64,000 bases of DNA from Arcobacteraceae bacterium (GCA_021107755.1 JAIOSF010000026.1:62001-126000); one strand, 5' to 3'; positions 29,870-40,547 are shown, counted from the first letter of the stretch. Numbers and translations: made by a program. The notes: generated by a model not told the origin, from the letters alone.

Positions 29870-31246
29870 ATGGGTAGTTTAGAAAAATTAAAAAATGTTG
29901 CAGCCGATAAAACAATATTATATATAGAAAGTGACAAGGTATTACAAAAAAACTTTGGAATATATTTACAAAAAATATTTAAAAAATTTTACCAAGCATA
30001 TGATGGAGAAGAGGGATTTGAACTTTTTTTAAAAATAAAACCTAATATAGTTCTTATGGATTTAAAATTAGATAAAAAAGATGCAATAGAATTAATAGCT
30101 GATATTAAAGATATTGATGAAGAGGTTATTATACTTACTTTAAGTGCTAGTGATGAAAATTACAATCTTTTACAATCATTGGATATGGGATTAGCAGGTA
30201 TGTTACTAAAACCAGTAACTTTTTCTCAACTTGTAGAGAAGCTTATTAGAATTCTCCCTCCCGTAAAAAAAGTTATATCACAAAAAGTAGAAAAACAAAA
30301 AATAGCAGCTACACCAATAGTCCCTAAATCCAAAGAAGTTGCGAAAAAACAAATAGAGAAAAAAGTTGAAACAAAAACAACAGTAGATTTAAAAAATTCT
30401 AAAAATTCAAAAGTTCAAGAACCGATAAAACAAAAAACTATTGAGAAAACACAAATAGTTGAAAAAGAGAAACAACCTTTAAAAGAAAAACTTACAGTAG
30501 CACCAAAAGAAGCAGTAAAAAAAGAGATTAAAACTGAACCAAAACTAGAGATTAAAGTACCTAAAACTTGTATGGAAGATGTAAAAGAATATGCAAAAAA
30601 TGAAGAGAGTATATTGCTAATAAATACATATAAAGGTATAACAATTCATAATCAAGGGGAGCTTTTAAACTGTGAAGAAAATAGTTTTGAAGTAAAGGCC
30701 TCAACTGCACAAATTGTAGCTGCAAAATATGAAAAACATGTAATATTAAAAGTTGAAATGAAAAATAAATATATATTTGCAAATATTATTAATATTGATT
30801 TAAAAAATAATAAATTAAGATTGGTAAAACCTTACTATATAAGTTATCAACAAAGAGATAAAAGTGTATTAAGATTAACAGCTGATAGTAGTTTTAAAGC
30901 AACAATGTTTTTTAACAATACACATATTGATTTTAAAGCTAAACAACTTTCATCTCAGTATGTATTATTAACTACAGATACCTTAGAGCTGAATATAAAG
31001 CCAAATATGCAACTTGATTTAACATTTGGATTTGATATATCTTCACCAAGTGTTTTAATTAAAGAGAAAAAGTTTACAAAAACATTTGCAAAAGGTACAG
31101 TTATCAGAGTAGATAAAACAAGTAGTGGTATACAAATAGCAATGGCAATCGAGGTACAAAAATCAGGTCAAAGTAATTTCTCAAAATATTTAAAACAAAG
31201 AGAAAATGAAACCATAGAAGAGTTAAAACAAATAATGAAAAGATAA
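29870..31246 (+). CDS. Response regulator with K/E/P-rich linker and C-terminal PilZ-like domain
   Basis: REC domain followed by charged linker and a PilZ-like beta region ending 'RVDKTSSGIQIAM'. Confidence 0.7.
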   Translation: MGSLEKLKNVAADKTILYIESDKVLQKNFGIYLQKIFKKFYQAYDGEEGFELFLKIKPNIVLMDLKLDKKDAIELIADIKDIDEEVIILTLSASDENYNLLQSLDMGLAGMLLKPVTFSQLVEKLIRILPPVKKVISQKVEKQKIAATPIVPKSKEVAKKQIEKKVETKTTVDLKNSKNSKVQEPIKQKTIEKTQIVEKEKQPLKEKLTVAPKEAVKKEIKTEPKLEIKVPKTCMEDVKEYAKNEESILLINTYKGITIHNQGELLNCEENSFEVKASTAQIVAAKYEKHVILKVEMKNKYIFANIINIDLKNNKLRLVKPYYISYQQRDKSVLRLTADSSFKATMFFNNTHIDFKAKQLSSQYVLLTTDTLELNIKPNMQLDLTFGFDISSPSVLIKEKKFTKTFAKGTVIRVDKTSSGIQIAMAIEVQKSGQSNFSKYLKQRENETIEELKQIMKR

Positions 31247-31250
31247 AGCC

Positions 31251-32084
31251 TTGAATAAAGTTTTAAAAAAAATATTAATCAAAACAAAAAAAGCAATTTT
31301 TTCACAAAAAATAGGGAATAACACCTCAAAGTTTAAAGGTGAGGGATATGACTTTGTTGAGCTGAGAGAATATGAAGATGGTGAAGATATTCGAAAAATA
31401 GATTGGGTAATAAGTGCAAAGATGCAAAAGCCTTTTGTGAAAGTTTTTTTAGCCCAAAGAGAGTTGGATATAAATATAGTTCCAATATTAGGGGGAAGTG
31501 TTCATTTTGGAACATCACGACTTAAACAAGAGGTTATCTCTGAGGTGTGTGCAATTATAGGCTATAGCTCGTGTGCACAAGGGGATACTTATAGCTCTTT
31601 TATAGGAAATGAATCTGTAGAATTACAAACTAAAAAAACAAAAAAACTTATCACTGTAGATGCAATGGTGGAAAATATATTTAACTATAAAGTTATAGGA
31701 AAAAGAGTCGATTATACAGCTATTACTAATCAATTGTTTCAAAAAATAAGAACAAAATCAATTATATTTCTTATTGGAGATTTTTTTAATACAGAAGATT
31801 TAAATTTAAAGTTGTTAGCAAAAAAACATGAAGTTATAGCTGTGATAATAAGAGATAGATTTGAAGAACATCCATCTGCTATGGGTAGTGTTAACTTTAC
31901 AGACCCACAAACATTTCAAAAATATGATGGGGTATTAAATAGTACACTTATTAAAAAATATGAAGCAAATATTTATAAAAACGATGAAAAACTTTACGAA
32001 AATTTTAAAAGTAGTGGAGTAGAGTTTATTAAAATATATACTGATGAGAATATTTTGGTAAAAATGATAAAACTATTTCAATAA
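31251..32084 (+). CDS. DUF58 domain-containing protein
   Basis: 'GEGYDFVELREYEDGEDIRKIDWVISAKMQKPFVKVF' DUF58 signature; TTG start. Confidence 0.88.
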   Translation: MNKVLKKILIKTKKAIFSQKIGNNTSKFKGEGYDFVELREYEDGEDIRKIDWVISAKMQKPFVKVFLAQRELDINIVPILGGSVHFGTSRLKQEVISEVCAIIGYSSCAQGDTYSSFIGNESVELQTKKTKKLITVDAMVENIFNYKVIGKRVDYTAITNQLFQKIRTKSIIFLIGDFFNTEDLNLKLLAKKHEVIAVIIRDRFEEHPSAMGSVNFTDPQTFQKYDGVLNSTLIKKYEANIYKNDEKLYENFKSSGVEFIKIYTDENILVKMIKLFQ

Positions 32085-32129
32085 TTTAACCTAATCTATG
32101 TTAAAGTAACTAATAAATAAGAAGAGGTT

Positions 32130-33371
32130 ATGTTGAAAAGTAAAGTTTTAGTCATTGATGATGTTATTAAAAACCTACAGTTAGTGGGTGAAACTTTAAA
32201 TAGTGAATCAGTAGAGGTGGTGGCTTCATCAAATGGTGAAAATGGATATCTTTTAGCAAAAAAGCATCGTCCAGACTTGATTTTATTAGATGTAATGATG
32301 CCAAATATTACAGGCTTTGAGGTGTGTAGACAAATAAAAGCAGATAAAGAGTTAGTGGATATTCCTGTGATTTTCTTAACAGCAAAAGCTGAAACAGATG
32401 ATATCTTAGAAGCCTTTGAAGTTGGAGCTGTTGATTATATTACGAAACCTTTTTTTCAAAAAGAACTCATTTCTCGAGTCTCTTCCCATCTTGAATTAAC
32501 TTTAAAAAAAGAGAAACTGCAATCTTATGTAGATATTGTGGATAAATATGTACTTACCTCTATTACTGATAGTGAGGGGGTTATAAAATATGCAAGTGAA
32601 GCATTTTTAAAAAGAACTGGATATACAAAAGAGGAACTATATGGAAATACACATAGGGTTCTTAAAAATAATAAATTTGATAAAAAAGTCTATAAAGAGT
32701 TAAAAGAATCACTCCTAAAAAACAATTATTGGGAGGGTGAGATTCTTAATATTGATAAGGATGGAAATGACTATTGGGTTTCTGTAGTGATTGATGCTCA
32801 ACGCTCTAAAACAGGTGAGTTAAAAGGGTATCAAGCAATAATGGAAGATATAACAGATAAAAAAATGGTTGAGTATCTTTCAATAACTGATAATCTTACA
32901 AAAATATACAATAGAAGAAAAATAGAGTATCTTTTAGATTATTCTATAAAACAGTTACCTAGAGATAATAATAGTTTATCAGTCTTATTAATTGATATTG
33001 ATGATTTTAAGTTGGTAAATGATACTCATGGACATGAAGTTGGAGATGATGTTTTAGAAAAATTTTCAAAAATTATCAAAGACTCAGTGAGACAAAATGA
33101 TCTCTTTGGAAGATGGGGTGGTGAAGAATTTGTAGTGGTGTTACCATTAACAAATCAAGAGGGTGCTTTTATTGTTGCTGAAAAGATTCGAACAACTTTA
33201 GCCCAATATAAATTTCCAGTTGTTGGTATAAAAACTTGTAGTATTGGATTGTATGAGATTAAAATAGGTGACGATATTAAAAACACCATCTCAAGAGCTG
33301 ATAAAGCTATGTATGAAGCTAAAAAAAGTGGTAAAAATAAAACAGTAGTTTATAAAGAGGAGTTACAATGA
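32130..33371 (+). CDS. Response regulator with PAS and GGDEF domains (diguanylate cyclase)
   Basis: REC 'LILLDVMMPN', PAS 'FLKRTGYTKEELYG', 'GRWGGEEF' active site. Confidence 0.93.
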   Translation: MLKSKVLVIDDVIKNLQLVGETLNSESVEVVASSNGENGYLLAKKHRPDLILLDVMMPNITGFEVCRQIKADKELVDIPVIFLTAKAETDDILEAFEVGAVDYITKPFFQKELISRVSSHLELTLKKEKLQSYVDIVDKYVLTSITDSEGVIKYASEAFLKRTGYTKEELYGNTHRVLKNNKFDKKVYKELKESLLKNNYWEGEILNIDKDGNDYWVSVVIDAQRSKTGELKGYQAIMEDITDKKMVEYLSITDNLTKIYNRRKIEYLLDYSIKQLPRDNNSLSVLLIDIDDFKLVNDTHGHEVGDDVLEKFSKIIKDSVRQNDLFGRWGGEEFVVVLPLTNQEGAFIVAEKIRTTLAQYKFPVVGIKTCSIGLYEIKIGDDIKNTISRADKAMYEAKKSGKNKTVVYKEELQ

Positions 33372-34213
33372 AAAAGTTTTTGTTAGCTGTGATAAGTATA
33401 GTATGTTTAAATACCGTAGCTTATAGTGCTCATATCTCAAAAAGTGATATTATATTGGGATTTATGCCTTATATGTCACCTAGTAAAATAATAGAAAAAT
33501 ACACTCCATTAGCTGAATATTTATCAACAAAATTACATACAAAAGTTTCAATTCAGATTGCAAAAAACTATACTGATCATTTAGAAAATGTAAAAAAGGA
33601 TAAGTATGATATAGCTTTTTTAGGCGGGAGTCCTTATGTCTATATTGCTGATAATTTTAATAAAAAAAATCTTTTAGTACGATATGAGTTCAATAATCAA
33701 CCAACATTTAGATCTGTAATTTTTGTAAATAAAAACTCTAAAATAGAAACAATAAAAGATTTAGATGGAAAAAAAATAGCACTAGGGAATAAAAAATCAA
33801 CTCTAAGTTCACAAGTACCCATGTATATGATTATGAAAGCAGGAATTAATATTGATAAAACTCAATTTACTTTTTTAGACAATCATGAAAATGTATTTTT
33901 AGGGGTACTTTTTGGTGAGTTTGATGGGGGTGCAATTACTGAAGAGATTTTTTTAGAACAAGAAAAACGAGGTTTAAAAGCTGTTGGATATTCAGTTGAT
34001 GTTTCAACTCATGTCTTTAGTGCGAGTGATAAGTTGAGAGAAAGTGATAAAAAAAAGATACAAAAAGCATTGTTATCATTAAAACAAACTGATGATAATA
34101 TTTTAAAAAGTATTAGTAAAAACTTAACTGGATTTGTTAAAGTTAAAAATAGTGATTATGACCTATTAAGAGAGATTTTAGAAGTAACAGTACCAGTATT
34201 GGATAAAAAGTGA
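33368..34213 (+). CDS. Periplasmic PhnD-like substrate-binding protein
   Basis: Signal peptide, 'LGFMPYMSPSKIIEKYTPLAEYLSTKL', 'YDIAFLGGSPYVYI', 'DLDGKKIALGNKKSTLSSQVPMYMI'. Confidence 0.85.
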   Translation: MKKFLLAVISIVCLNTVAYSAHISKSDIILGFMPYMSPSKIIEKYTPLAEYLSTKLHTKVSIQIAKNYTDHLENVKKDKYDIAFLGGSPYVYIADNFNKKNLLVRYEFNNQPTFRSVIFVNKNSKIETIKDLDGKKIALGNKKSTLSSQVPMYMIMKAGINIDKTQFTFLDNHENVFLGVLFGEFDGGAITEEIFLEQEKRGLKAVGYSVDVSTHVFSASDKLRESDKKKIQKALLSLKQTDDNILKSISKNLTGFVKVKNSDYDLLREILEVTVPVLDKK

Positions 34214-36282
34214 GTATCTCATCACGATATCATAAAACACAACTTAAGCTTTTAGGGTTAGTTTTATTAATAATTAGTGTTTTTATGTCAGTGATATTTT
34301 ATATTACAATTACACAAGAGGAGAAAAAACTTCTTCAAGAGGAGAAGAATAAACTTCATTTAGAGGTTGACTTAATTAGTGGGTTTATCCATGAATCTAT
34401 GCTAAGACATGATTATGTTGAGGTTAAAAACTTTTTAGAAGAGTGGTCTATGGGGAAAGAGTATATAATTTCTTTACAAGCTACTTTAAAAAATGGATTT
34501 TTATTAGTAGATTATAAAAGTAAAGATATGAATCAAGGAAAAATACTCAAAGTTCAAAGAGATATTTCTTTTAAAAATAATAATATTCAAATATTAATTA
34601 TAAAAGATATTTCAGTTATTAAAAATTTAGTAAATAGATTGCAGTCGAATATGATTTATATATCGATTTTTATAGTTATTTCTCTTGGTTTTTTATTGTG
34701 GTTGATATTAACTAAAATTGCTATAAAACCTATGAATGATGAGATAGAGATGCAAACATTAGAGTTAAAAAAGCTGAATGTATCCCTTGAAATTGCAAAA
34801 AACAACGCACAAAATGCAGCAAAAATTGCAGAAGATGCAAATAAAGCAAAATCAGAGTTTTTGGCAAATATGTCTCATGAAATAAGAACGCCAATGAATG
34901 CTGTTTTAGGTTTTGCAGAACTATTATTTAATCATCCTTTAAATGAAAAACAAACAGAGTATGTAAAAGGTATTCAATTAGCTGGGAAAAACCTTTTAAA
35001 TATTATCAATGATATTTTAGATTTATCAAAGATTGAATCAGGGAATATGAGTATCTCAATGGACTCTGTAAATATTTATGAACTAGTTGATGAATTACAA
35101 GCTCTATTTGCAATAAAAGCAAAAGAGAAAAATATCGATTTTATACTTGAAGTAGATTCAAATATCCCTAAAGGATTACTATTAGACGAGCTAAAAATTA
35201 AACAAATCATGTTTAATCTTCTTGGAAATGCAATAAAATTTACATCAAATGGATATGTAAAATTAAAGTGTTATTTAACCAATTCACCAACCGATGAATC
35301 TATTGTTGAATTAAACATCGTTGTGAAAGATACAGGTATAGGAATTCCACAAAATCAGCAAGATATTATTTTTGAACCATTTAGACAACAAAATGGACAA
35401 AACACAAGACAATATGGTGGAACAGGATTAGGACTTTCTATTACACATAAAATAGTACAATTACTAAGTGGAAAAATATCATTAAACAGTGTACAAGATA
35501 AAGGAAGTAGTTTTAGTATTGTAATCCCATCAGTAAGTGTAGCTGCACTCAAAGTAGAAAAAGGTAAAAATAGTAATAAACAATATAAGTATAGTATTAA
35601 AAAGTCTACAGTACTACTTGTAGAAGATGTAGTAACAAATAGAGAGATTGTAAAAGGATATTTGGAAGATCAAAGTATCACCATATTAGAGGCTCAAAAT
35701 GGTCAGGAGGGTGTTGATTTAGCTATTTCATTGCATCCAGATTTGATTTTAATGGATATTCAAATGCCTATAATGGATGGATATACAGCGATTGATATTC
35801 TAAAATATAATCCAACAACAAAAAATATACCAATTGTTGCTCTTACAGCGTCTACTATGACTAGTGATGAAGCAAAGATTCGCTCCATTTGTGATGGTTA
35901 TTTACGAAAACCTGTATCACGAGATGAGTTAATAGATGAGATAATTCTTCATCTTCCTTATACAAAAAAGAAACTTGAACAAAGTGAAACTGAATTATCA
36001 AATATAAAAGAAAAAATAGATGATGAAGAGTTAAAAGTAAGTGAGTCTTTTAGAGAAAATATTTTAGAAAGTTTTAAAGCTGAATATTTTGAGATAAAAG
36101 AGTTGATGACTAATAGTGATATTGAAAATTTTTGTGAAAAATTACTAGTTATTGCTAAAGAATATAATGAAAATGGGCTAGTTATAAATCTTAAAAATAT
36201 TATCTCTCTTGCAAGTTCTTTTAAACTGGAAGAGATGGAAGTAGAGTTTTCTAAACTACAGGTATTATTTTATTTTAGGTAA
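34210..36282 (+). CDS. Hybrid sensor histidine kinase/response regulator
   Basis: Two TMs around a short periplasmic region, 'NMSHEIRTPMNAVLGF', HATPase motifs, REC 'DLILMDIQMPIMDGY'; GTG start. Confidence 0.92.
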   Translation: MSISSRYHKTQLKLLGLVLLIISVFMSVIFYITITQEEKKLLQEEKNKLHLEVDLISGFIHESMLRHDYVEVKNFLEEWSMGKEYIISLQATLKNGFLLVDYKSKDMNQGKILKVQRDISFKNNNIQILIIKDISVIKNLVNRLQSNMIYISIFIVISLGFLLWLILTKIAIKPMNDEIEMQTLELKKLNVSLEIAKNNAQNAAKIAEDANKAKSEFLANMSHEIRTPMNAVLGFAELLFNHPLNEKQTEYVKGIQLAGKNLLNIINDILDLSKIESGNMSISMDSVNIYELVDELQALFAIKAKEKNIDFILEVDSNIPKGLLLDELKIKQIMFNLLGNAIKFTSNGYVKLKCYLTNSPTDESIVELNIVVKDTGIGIPQNQQDIIFEPFRQQNGQNTRQYGGTGLGLSITHKIVQLLSGKISLNSVQDKGSSFSIVIPSVSVAALKVEKGKNSNKQYKYSIKKSTVLLVEDVVTNREIVKGYLEDQSITILEAQNGQEGVDLAISLHPDLILMDIQMPIMDGYTAIDILKYNPTTKNIPIVALTASTMTSDEAKIRSICDGYLRKPVSRDELIDEIILHLPYTKKKLEQSETELSNIKEKIDDEELKVSESFRENILESFKAEYFEIKELMTNSDIENFCEKLLVIAKEYNENGLVINLKNIISLASSFKLEEMEVEFSKLQVLFYFR

Positions 36283-38130
36283 ATGAATAGTAAACTTCGC
36301 ACCGGTATAGTTGTTTGCATTATAGTTAAAAGTTGTGTTTTTAGCTTCTATAGAGCCATTCATACCATTTGTAATAAGATTGTATGTCATGTGAAGTCCA
36401 AGGCCTGTTCCTTGACTTTTATGTTTTGTTGTAAAGTAGGGTTCAAATATTTTAGGTAATATTTTAGGAGGGATTCCTCCAGCGTTATCTTTAAATATTA
36501 TAATAACAAATTCATTAGTCTCTTCTATAGATATAAAAATATATCTTTTTTCTATCTCCAAAGTTTTAAGTATATCTCGTGAATTATTATAAATATTAAT
36601 AAAACATTGTATTAGTTCATTTGGATGATTTTGAAGTTCGATATCTCTCTTGTTATCAATAATTACAGAGATATTGTGGTTTTTCATTGATGGTTCTACA
36701 AGATGTAAAAAGCTTTCAATAGTATCTTGAATATTGAATTTTATAGATTTCTTATCCCCTTTAATAAAATCTCTAAAATCATCAATTGTTTTTGATAAAT
36801 ATTGGGTGTTCTCATCAATAATTTTACAGTTTTGGATAATCACTTCATCTTTAAGCTTTCCAAATTGTTTTTGCACAAGCATCCCTGTAGCCGCTGTTGA
36901 GATTATAGAGAGTGGTTGTCTCCATTGGTGTGCTATATTTCCTATCATCTCACCCATTGAGGCTAGTTTTTCTGATTTAAAAAGTTGCTGTTGTGTTTGT
37001 TTATTTCTTTCTACTTCATGTGCTATTTTTTTCTCAAGGTTATTATTAATATGTTTTAACTCTTTAGTTTTCTTTTTTACTTTTCTTTTTAAAATCTCTT
37101 TTTGAGAGAGGTTATAATAGATAAAAAAAGATAAAAAAATAAATAACATGAAAGCTAATACTCTTATATAAGTGGTATTTGTGAGAGTTTCATTTATAAA
37201 TGAGTTTTTTTGATAAGCAACAAGCCAAGCAACAGTTTGATTATCTTTAATATTTTTAATTGGATAAAATGAGATTATGTGAGATTCATTCTCGTAAGGT
37301 TCATAAAAACTAAACTTTTTACCTTGAACAAGGGCTTTTGAGATAAACTTTTTATGCTGTTTGAGCATATCTTTGTAGTGGTCAAAATGTTCTGCTATAG
37401 TATGATCTTTCATTTGTGCCATCATGAAGTTTTGATTTTCATCACTTGGTCTATATGCCGAAACAAAATCACTACTTTTCCAAGCTCTTGCATCTATAAC
37501 TTTTTTGTTCACAATAAAGTGTGTGTGTATTTTACTAACATCTGTTAACATTTGTTGAATAAGGTCACTAGAATAAGATATTTCTACTGCACACAGATAG
37601 TTTTTATTTTCATCAAAAATTGGATATACATTTCTAAATCCATGGGTAGTTTTCCCTTGTTCTAATCCTCTGATTATTTTATGGTATTTATTCACATAGT
37701 TGTAACTATATCTTATATTTGTTAAGTCATCATCAAACTTAGATGGTTTGTGGAGTCGTAAAAAAGCGGTATTATCTTTAAGGTTAAACTGATATTGTAA
37801 AACACCTTGAATTTTTAAAGGGATATACTCTTCAAGAAGTAAATCGTAAAGTTCTTTTCGTAAAGTCTCTTTCTCTTTTTTTGAGGCTGTTTGAACTTTC
37901 TTTAAAATATCAATAACACCTTTTTTCATAATAGTGGCTTTATACGCAGCATCTGCTGTAATAGTTTGATGATATATTTGTAGTTCATAATGTGTTTGAA
38001 GTTGATTTGAAATACTTTCTAAAGTAACATTAATTCTTTGTTGTTGATTGATGGCAGTTATATTATAAATAATATAATTTGCTAAAAGAAACAATGAAAA
38101 TATAAAGAGTATAATTAATTTATTTTTCAT
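36265..38130 (-). CDS. Sensor histidine kinase with periplasmic Cache-type domain
   Basis: TM-flanked sensor, 'NIAHQWRQPLS' H-box, HATPase motifs. Confidence 0.9.
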   Translation of the reverse strand: MKNKLIILFIFSLFLLANYIIYNITAINQQQRINVTLESISNQLQTHYELQIYHQTITADAAYKATIMKKGVIDILKKVQTASKKEKETLRKELYDLLLEEYIPLKIQGVLQYQFNLKDNTAFLRLHKPSKFDDDLTNIRYSYNYVNKYHKIIRGLEQGKTTHGFRNVYPIFDENKNYLCAVEISYSSDLIQQMLTDVSKIHTHFIVNKKVIDARAWKSSDFVSAYRPSDENQNFMMAQMKDHTIAEHFDHYKDMLKQHKKFISKALVQGKKFSFYEPYENESHIISFYPIKNIKDNQTVAWLVAYQKNSFINETLTNTTYIRVLAFMLFIFLSFFIYYNLSQKEILKRKVKKKTKELKHINNNLEKKIAHEVERNKQTQQQLFKSEKLASMGEMIGNIAHQWRQPLSIISTAATGMLVQKQFGKLKDEVIIQNCKIIDENTQYLSKTIDDFRDFIKGDKKSIKFNIQDTIESFLHLVEPSMKNHNISVIIDNKRDIELQNHPNELIQCFINIYNNSRDILKTLEIEKRYIFISIEETNEFVIIIFKDNAGGIPPKILPKIFEPYFTTKHKSQGTGLGLHMTYNLITNGMNGSIEAKNTTFNYNANNYTGAKFTIHLPKIK

Positions 38131-38188
38131 AGAATAATAATACCATAAAGGGGGATAATCTTACAATGTTTTTGTGTTATAATAAGAG

Positions 38189-39763
38189 ATGATTAGATTA
38201 TTTAAAAATAAAAGTATTAACCAGGTTACTAAGATTACCGTTGTTTTTACTGCTATTATAACATTATTTATAACCTTGGTACTGTTTATTAATACTTATA
38301 ATGAACATCAAAAAGAGCTCAAAATAATTGAAAGCGATTATATTAAGTCTCAAAAAAGTCTTATTAAAAACGAGACATTAAGAGCCAAACGATTTATAGA
38401 GTATAAATACAATAAGTATAAAAATAACTTATCATTAGAGGTAATCAAAAATCAAATAGTAGAAACTATTGAGAATATGAGAGATATTCGAGATGGAAGT
38501 GGTTATATATTTATATATACTTTTGATGGAATAAATATAGCAGATCCAATTTTAAAACAAAACTCTGGAAAAAATTTAATTAATTTTAAGGACCCAAATG
38601 GGAAGCTGGTGATTAAAGAGTTAATTGATATTTCAAAACAAAAAGAGGGTGGTTTTGTAAACTATGTATGGAATAAACCAACTACAAATAGAGTAGCAAA
38701 TAAAATATCTTATGCAATATCTTATGAACCTTTCCAGTGGATGATAGGAAGTGGAGTATATCTTGATGATATACAGAGTGTTCTTTGGGAGAAAAAAAGG
38801 GAGTATAAACAAAAAGTATTTGAATATATTATACAGATACTTTTATTTGCTGCGGCACTATTTTTAACAAGTATGTCAATATCTCGATATTTTACTTTTT
38901 TAATTCAAAATGATATTGATAATATTAAAGATACACTAAAAAATGTATCGATAAATTATGATAATATTAATTTAGATAAGTTAACTTTTAAAGAGTTTGA
39001 ACATATATCTTTTAATGTAAATTTAATGATAAATGAACTCAAAGAGTTAAATATGAATTTAGAAAAAAAAGTTCAAAATAGAACTCAAAAACTACAAAAG
39101 TCAGAACAGTTTGCACATTCACTTGTAGAAAAACAAGATAAATTTATAAAAAATGCAATTCATGAGATAAATACCCCTTTGAGTATTATTATTACTAATA
39201 TTGATCTTTTTAAACTCAAAAATGGTGAAAATAGATATCTCTCCAAGATTGAAGCGGGTTCTAAAATTATACATAATATTTATAATGACCTCTCTTATTT
39301 AGTAAAAAAAGATAGAATAGAATATAAACCGACAAATATTAATTTTTCAGATTTTTTAAAATATAGAGTAGATTTTTTTGATGAGATAGCCTTGGGAAAT
39401 AATTTACAATTTGATATTCAAATAGAGGATAATCTTTATATATATTTTAATGATACTCAATTGCAAAGAGTGTGTGATAATAGTTTATCAAATGCTATTA
39501 AGTATAGTTATGAAAAGGGGGTTATCTTTATATCATTGATAAAACAAAATGATGTTATAATCTTTTCTATAAAAAATGAGGGTAATTCAATAGATAATCC
39601 TTTGAAATTGTTTGAAAGATATTATAGAGAAAATGATGCTAGAGGTGGATTTGGTTTGGGGTTAAATATAATAAAAGAGATTTGTGATAATAACAATGTG
39701 CATATAGATGTAAAATCAGAAAATAATATAACACAATTTGTTTATAGTTTTCAATTAAAATAG
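38189..39763 (+). CDS. Single-Cache sensor histidine kinase
   Basis: 'RDGSGYIFIYTFDG..WMIGSGVYLDD', 'NAIHEINTPLSIII' H-box, 'GGFGLGLNI'. Confidence 0.9.
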   Translation: MIRLFKNKSINQVTKITVVFTAIITLFITLVLFINTYNEHQKELKIIESDYIKSQKSLIKNETLRAKRFIEYKYNKYKNNLSLEVIKNQIVETIENMRDIRDGSGYIFIYTFDGINIADPILKQNSGKNLINFKDPNGKLVIKELIDISKQKEGGFVNYVWNKPTTNRVANKISYAISYEPFQWMIGSGVYLDDIQSVLWEKKREYKQKVFEYIIQILLFAAALFLTSMSISRYFTFLIQNDIDNIKDTLKNVSINYDNINLDKLTFKEFEHISFNVNLMINELKELNMNLEKKVQNRTQKLQKSEQFAHSLVEKQDKFIKNAIHEINTPLSIIITNIDLFKLKNGENRYLSKIEAGSKIIHNIYNDLSYLVKKDRIEYKPTNINFSDFLKYRVDFFDEIALGNNLQFDIQIEDNLYIYFNDTQLQRVCDNSLSNAIKYSYEKGVIFISLIKQNDVIIFSIKNEGNSIDNPLKLFERYYRENDARGGFGLGLNIIKEICDNNNVHIDVKSENNITQFVYSFQLK

Positions 39764-39774
39764 AAAGTGATTAT

Positions 39775-40449
39775 ATGAAGATTTTACTCCTTGAAGATGA
39801 ATTAATGTTACAAAGTTCTATTTTAGAATATTTAGAGGCTTTAGGACATAAGTGTATAGCTTATGGTGATGGACTTGATGTAGAAAATGATTTAAAAACA
39901 ACACAGTATGATCTTTTACTTTTAGATATTAATGTACCTAATATTAATGGGATTGATTTAGTTAAAAATATAAAAAAGAAAAACTGCAATACTCCTGTTA
40001 TATTTATAAGTGCGTTAATTGATATAGAAACAATAGCACAAGCTTTTGACCTAGGTGCAAGTGACTATATAAAAAAGCCTTTTCATCTTAAAGAATTGGC
40101 AATAAGAGTACAAAAAATATCTGAGCAGATGGATAATAGTAAAAGGGAACATATCCTCCTTAGCTCAAATTATAGTTATCTAAAAAAAGATAATACTCTT
40201 TTATATAATAATGAAATACAAATACTAACAAAAAAACAACAAAGTATCATAGAATGTTTATGTAAAAATATTGGAACAATAATAGATTTTGATATTTTTA
40301 GGGAATATGCTTGGGGTTCTGATCTTGTTAGTGATGCTACTATTAGAGCAGAAATTAGCCGATTAAGAAGAGTATTAAAAGAAGACTTTATCCAAAACCA
40401 TAAAGGGGTTGGTTATAAAGTTGATAGATATGTTATCTCCCCTAACTAA
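39775..40449 (+). CDS. OmpR-family response regulator
   Basis: REC 'LLLLDINVPNINGIDL' plus winged-helix 'RAEISRLRRVLK..IQNHKGVGYKV'. Confidence 0.92.
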   Translation: MKILLLEDELMLQSSILEYLEALGHKCIAYGDGLDVENDLKTTQYDLLLLDINVPNINGIDLVKNIKKKNCNTPVIFISALIDIETIAQAFDLGASDYIKKPFHLKELAIRVQKISEQMDNSKREHILLSSNYSYLKKDNTLLYNNEIQILTKKQQSIIECLCKNIGTIIDFDIFREYAWGSDLVSDATIRAEISRLRRVLKEDFIQNHKGVGYKVDRYVISPN

Positions 40450-40510
40450 ATTATACAAAACTATATTTAATAATTATCTTTTCTTTAAGTGATTAAAGTA
40501 TATAATTTTT

Positions 40511-40535
40511 AAAATGAACACGGGTCATTCATTTT
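40511..40535. promoter_or_regulatory. Inverted repeat AAAATGAACACGGGTCATTCATTTT, probable TetR operator
   Basis: Core AATGA-N7-TCATT at 40513-40529, just upstream of the TetR start. Confidence 0.55.
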
Positions 40536-40547
40536 AGGAAGGTATTC

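Noticed and set aside
36734-37105. 123-aa plus-strand ORF
   Set aside because: Antisense to the histidine kinase 36265-38130.
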